DNA from: Clostridium frigidicarnis
GTDB taxonomy: Bacteria > Bacillota > Clostridia > Clostridiales > Clostridiaceae
Direction: 5' to 3'
Assembly: GCF_900111985.1 (NCBI RefSeq)
Contig: NZ_FOKI01000035.1
Span: 1-32,641, forward strand
Length of the DNA: 32,641 nucleotides
The position numbers and the translations under genes were made by a program. Position 1 is the stretch's first letter; every line of letters starts with the position of its first letter. The notes under the pieces are model-generated. The model was given only the letters and a program-made list of their open reading frames with translations, was not told the DNA's origin and did not search any database. Shown one piece after another: positions 32,011-32,641 of the stretch.

Positions 32011-32039
32011 TTGCATTAAACAAATAGGTATATTATAAT
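32011..32039 (+). promoter_or_regulatory. Promoter of tRNA-Ser(GGA) and probably the SRP RNA
   Basis: TTGCAT (32011-32016) and TATAAT (32034-32039) are spaced by exactly 17 bp, about 44 bp ahead of the tRNA. No separate promoter fits between the tRNA and the SRP RNA, so the two are probably one transcript. Confidence 0.8.
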
Positions 32040-32082
32040 TAGCATTGTAACAAATTTAAGAATTAGTATGGCAATAATACAT

Positions 32083-32172
32083 GGAGAGGTGTCCGAGCGG
32101 CTTAAGGAGCACGCCTGGAAAGCGTGTATAGGGGCAACTCTATCGCGGGTTCGAATCCCGCTCTTTCCGCCA
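32083..32172 (+). tRNA. tRNA-Ser (anticodon GGA)
   Basis: A 90-nt class II tRNA with encoded CCA. The acceptor stem GGAGAGG pairs with TCTTTCC (two G-T pairs) and the discriminator is G. The anticodon stem CACGC/GCGTG encloses CTGGAAA, giving GGA (reads UCU/UCC). The long variable arm is present and the T-arm is GCGGG-TTCGAAT-CCCGC. Confidence 0.96.
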
Positions 32173-32173
32173 T

Positions 32174-32441
32174 TGCCGTGCTAGATGGGGAGCTAGCGGT
32201 GCCCTGTACCTGCAATCCGCTTTAGCAGGGTCGAATTCCTCGCCTAGGCCTTAATTCGTAGGGTCTGGCCCACATAAGTGGTGTTGAGAGTTGGGTCCCA
32301 CGCAACGAAAACCTATGAACCCCGTCAGATCCGGAAGGAAGCAGCGGTAAGTAGATATTTTCGTGTGCCGTGGATCAATCTGGCTTGAGCTAACTGTGTG
32401 GGTAACGCTTATGAGTTATTGTCGAAGCGAGGTGCACGGTT
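32174..32441 (+). ncRNA. ffs: Signal recognition particle RNA, large Bacillus type
   Basis: This is the RNA scaffold of the signal recognition particle, which with Ffh targets nascent membrane proteins to FtsY and SecYEG. The universal helix 8 motif is at about 32324-32346 (GTCAG, then CCGGAAGGAAGCAGC), binding the Ffh M domain. At about 268 nt it is the long form with an Alu domain, as in Bacillus and Clostridium. The termini pair as GCCGTGC (32175-32181) with GTGCACGG (32432-32439). It lies directly after tRNA-Ser(GGA); in relatives dnaX often follows, which would be beyond the window. Exact ends are estimated from the closing stem. Confidence 0.93.
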
Positions 32442-32456
32442 TTAATTAAGAATTTT

Positions 32457-32484
32457 AAGGAGATATTTAGGTATCTCCTTTTTT
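32457..32484 (+). terminator. Terminator of the SRP RNA
   Basis: AAGGAGATA (32457-32465) pairs with TATCTCCTT (32472-32480), followed by a run of T. Confidence 0.88.
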
Positions 32485-32611
32485 GTTATATTTTTTTATA
32501 ATATCCCGTAATTTTTTACTTTATAGGATATTATAAAATTACAAACCTGTGGATAACTTTGATAACTATTAAAATATATAGATTTTTTAGTTGAAAACTT
32601 TAATGAGTGAA

Positions 32612-32641
32612 AAATTACAAGTGGCAAGTTGCAAGAGTTTA
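32612..32641. repeat. Heptamer run at window edge (family B, copy cut off)
   Basis: AAATTAC, AAGTGGC, AAGTTGC and AAGAGTT follow in 7-bp phase, matching the left end of family B elements. The rest lies outside the window. The stretch 32485-32611 contains only a short inverted repeat (ATAATATCC/GGATATTAT) and no gene. Confidence 0.55.

Overview
The window looks like a chromosomal segment of a low-GC, spore-forming anaerobe of the genus Clostridium or a close relative. The reasons are the very high A+T content, strong GGAGG-type ribosome binding sites, and gene content typical of clostridia: a large Bacillus-type SRP RNA next to tRNA-Ser, an AarF-like kinase beside a phasin-like protein, a carboxyltransferase without its own biotin domain, and FtsX-type ABC transporters next to a two-component system. 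No phage, plasmid, transposase, CRISPR or recognisable defence locus is present. Species cannot be fixed from this sequence alone.

Layout. 1-5300: a nested small repeat, the DNA-repair nuclease operon sbcD-sbcC, and a small membrane protein on the minus strand. 5409-9253: tRNA-Arg(ACG), an unassigned 179-aa protein, an AraC regulator divergent from aspartate-semialdehyde dehydrogenase (asd), and three small repeats. 9241-14667: phosphatidylserine decarboxylase (psd) divergent from a TetR regulator with a clear operator between them, then a minus-strand set: carboxyltransferase, phasin-like protein, ABC1/AarF kinase. 14865-21444: tRNA-Arg(CCU), two fused ATPase-FtsX transporters in tandem, and a divergent response regulator and histidine kinase. 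21778-25344: CorC/HlyC-type CBS protein, tadA, tRNA-Ser(CGA), an exported superoxide dismutase and a lipoprotein. 25551-30859: an orphan MtaA/UroD-like methyltransferase and the operon aroB-aroA-aroC-aroQ. 30988-32641: an AIM24-family protein bracketed by two copies of a palindromic repeat, then tRNA-Ser(GGA), SRP RNA and its terminator.

How the genes work together. The aro genes supply four of the seven shikimate-pathway steps (AroB, AroQ, AroA, AroC); aroE, aroK and DAHP synthase must lie elsewhere. The response regulator and kinase probably control the two transporters, since three 11-bp-spaced ATGA repeats lie in the shared promoter region. TetR probably controls psd, itself, or both. The rest are housekeeping genes.

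The least explained material is non-coding. (a) The leaders of aroB and of the ABC1 kinase gene end in nearly the same motif (GTGGTAGCCAT plus GATAAAT) placed just before the ribosome binding site and closing a stem; this could be an unrecognised cis-regulatory RNA. (b) One small repeat family has ends built from degenerate 7-bp units and an inner hairpin with compensatory changes between copies; one copy is inserted in another and one supplies the end of psd. (c) A second palindromic family (ends TTAGGCACATTC) occurs about six times, and its longest copy looks like the parent from which the shorter ones arose by different internal deletions.
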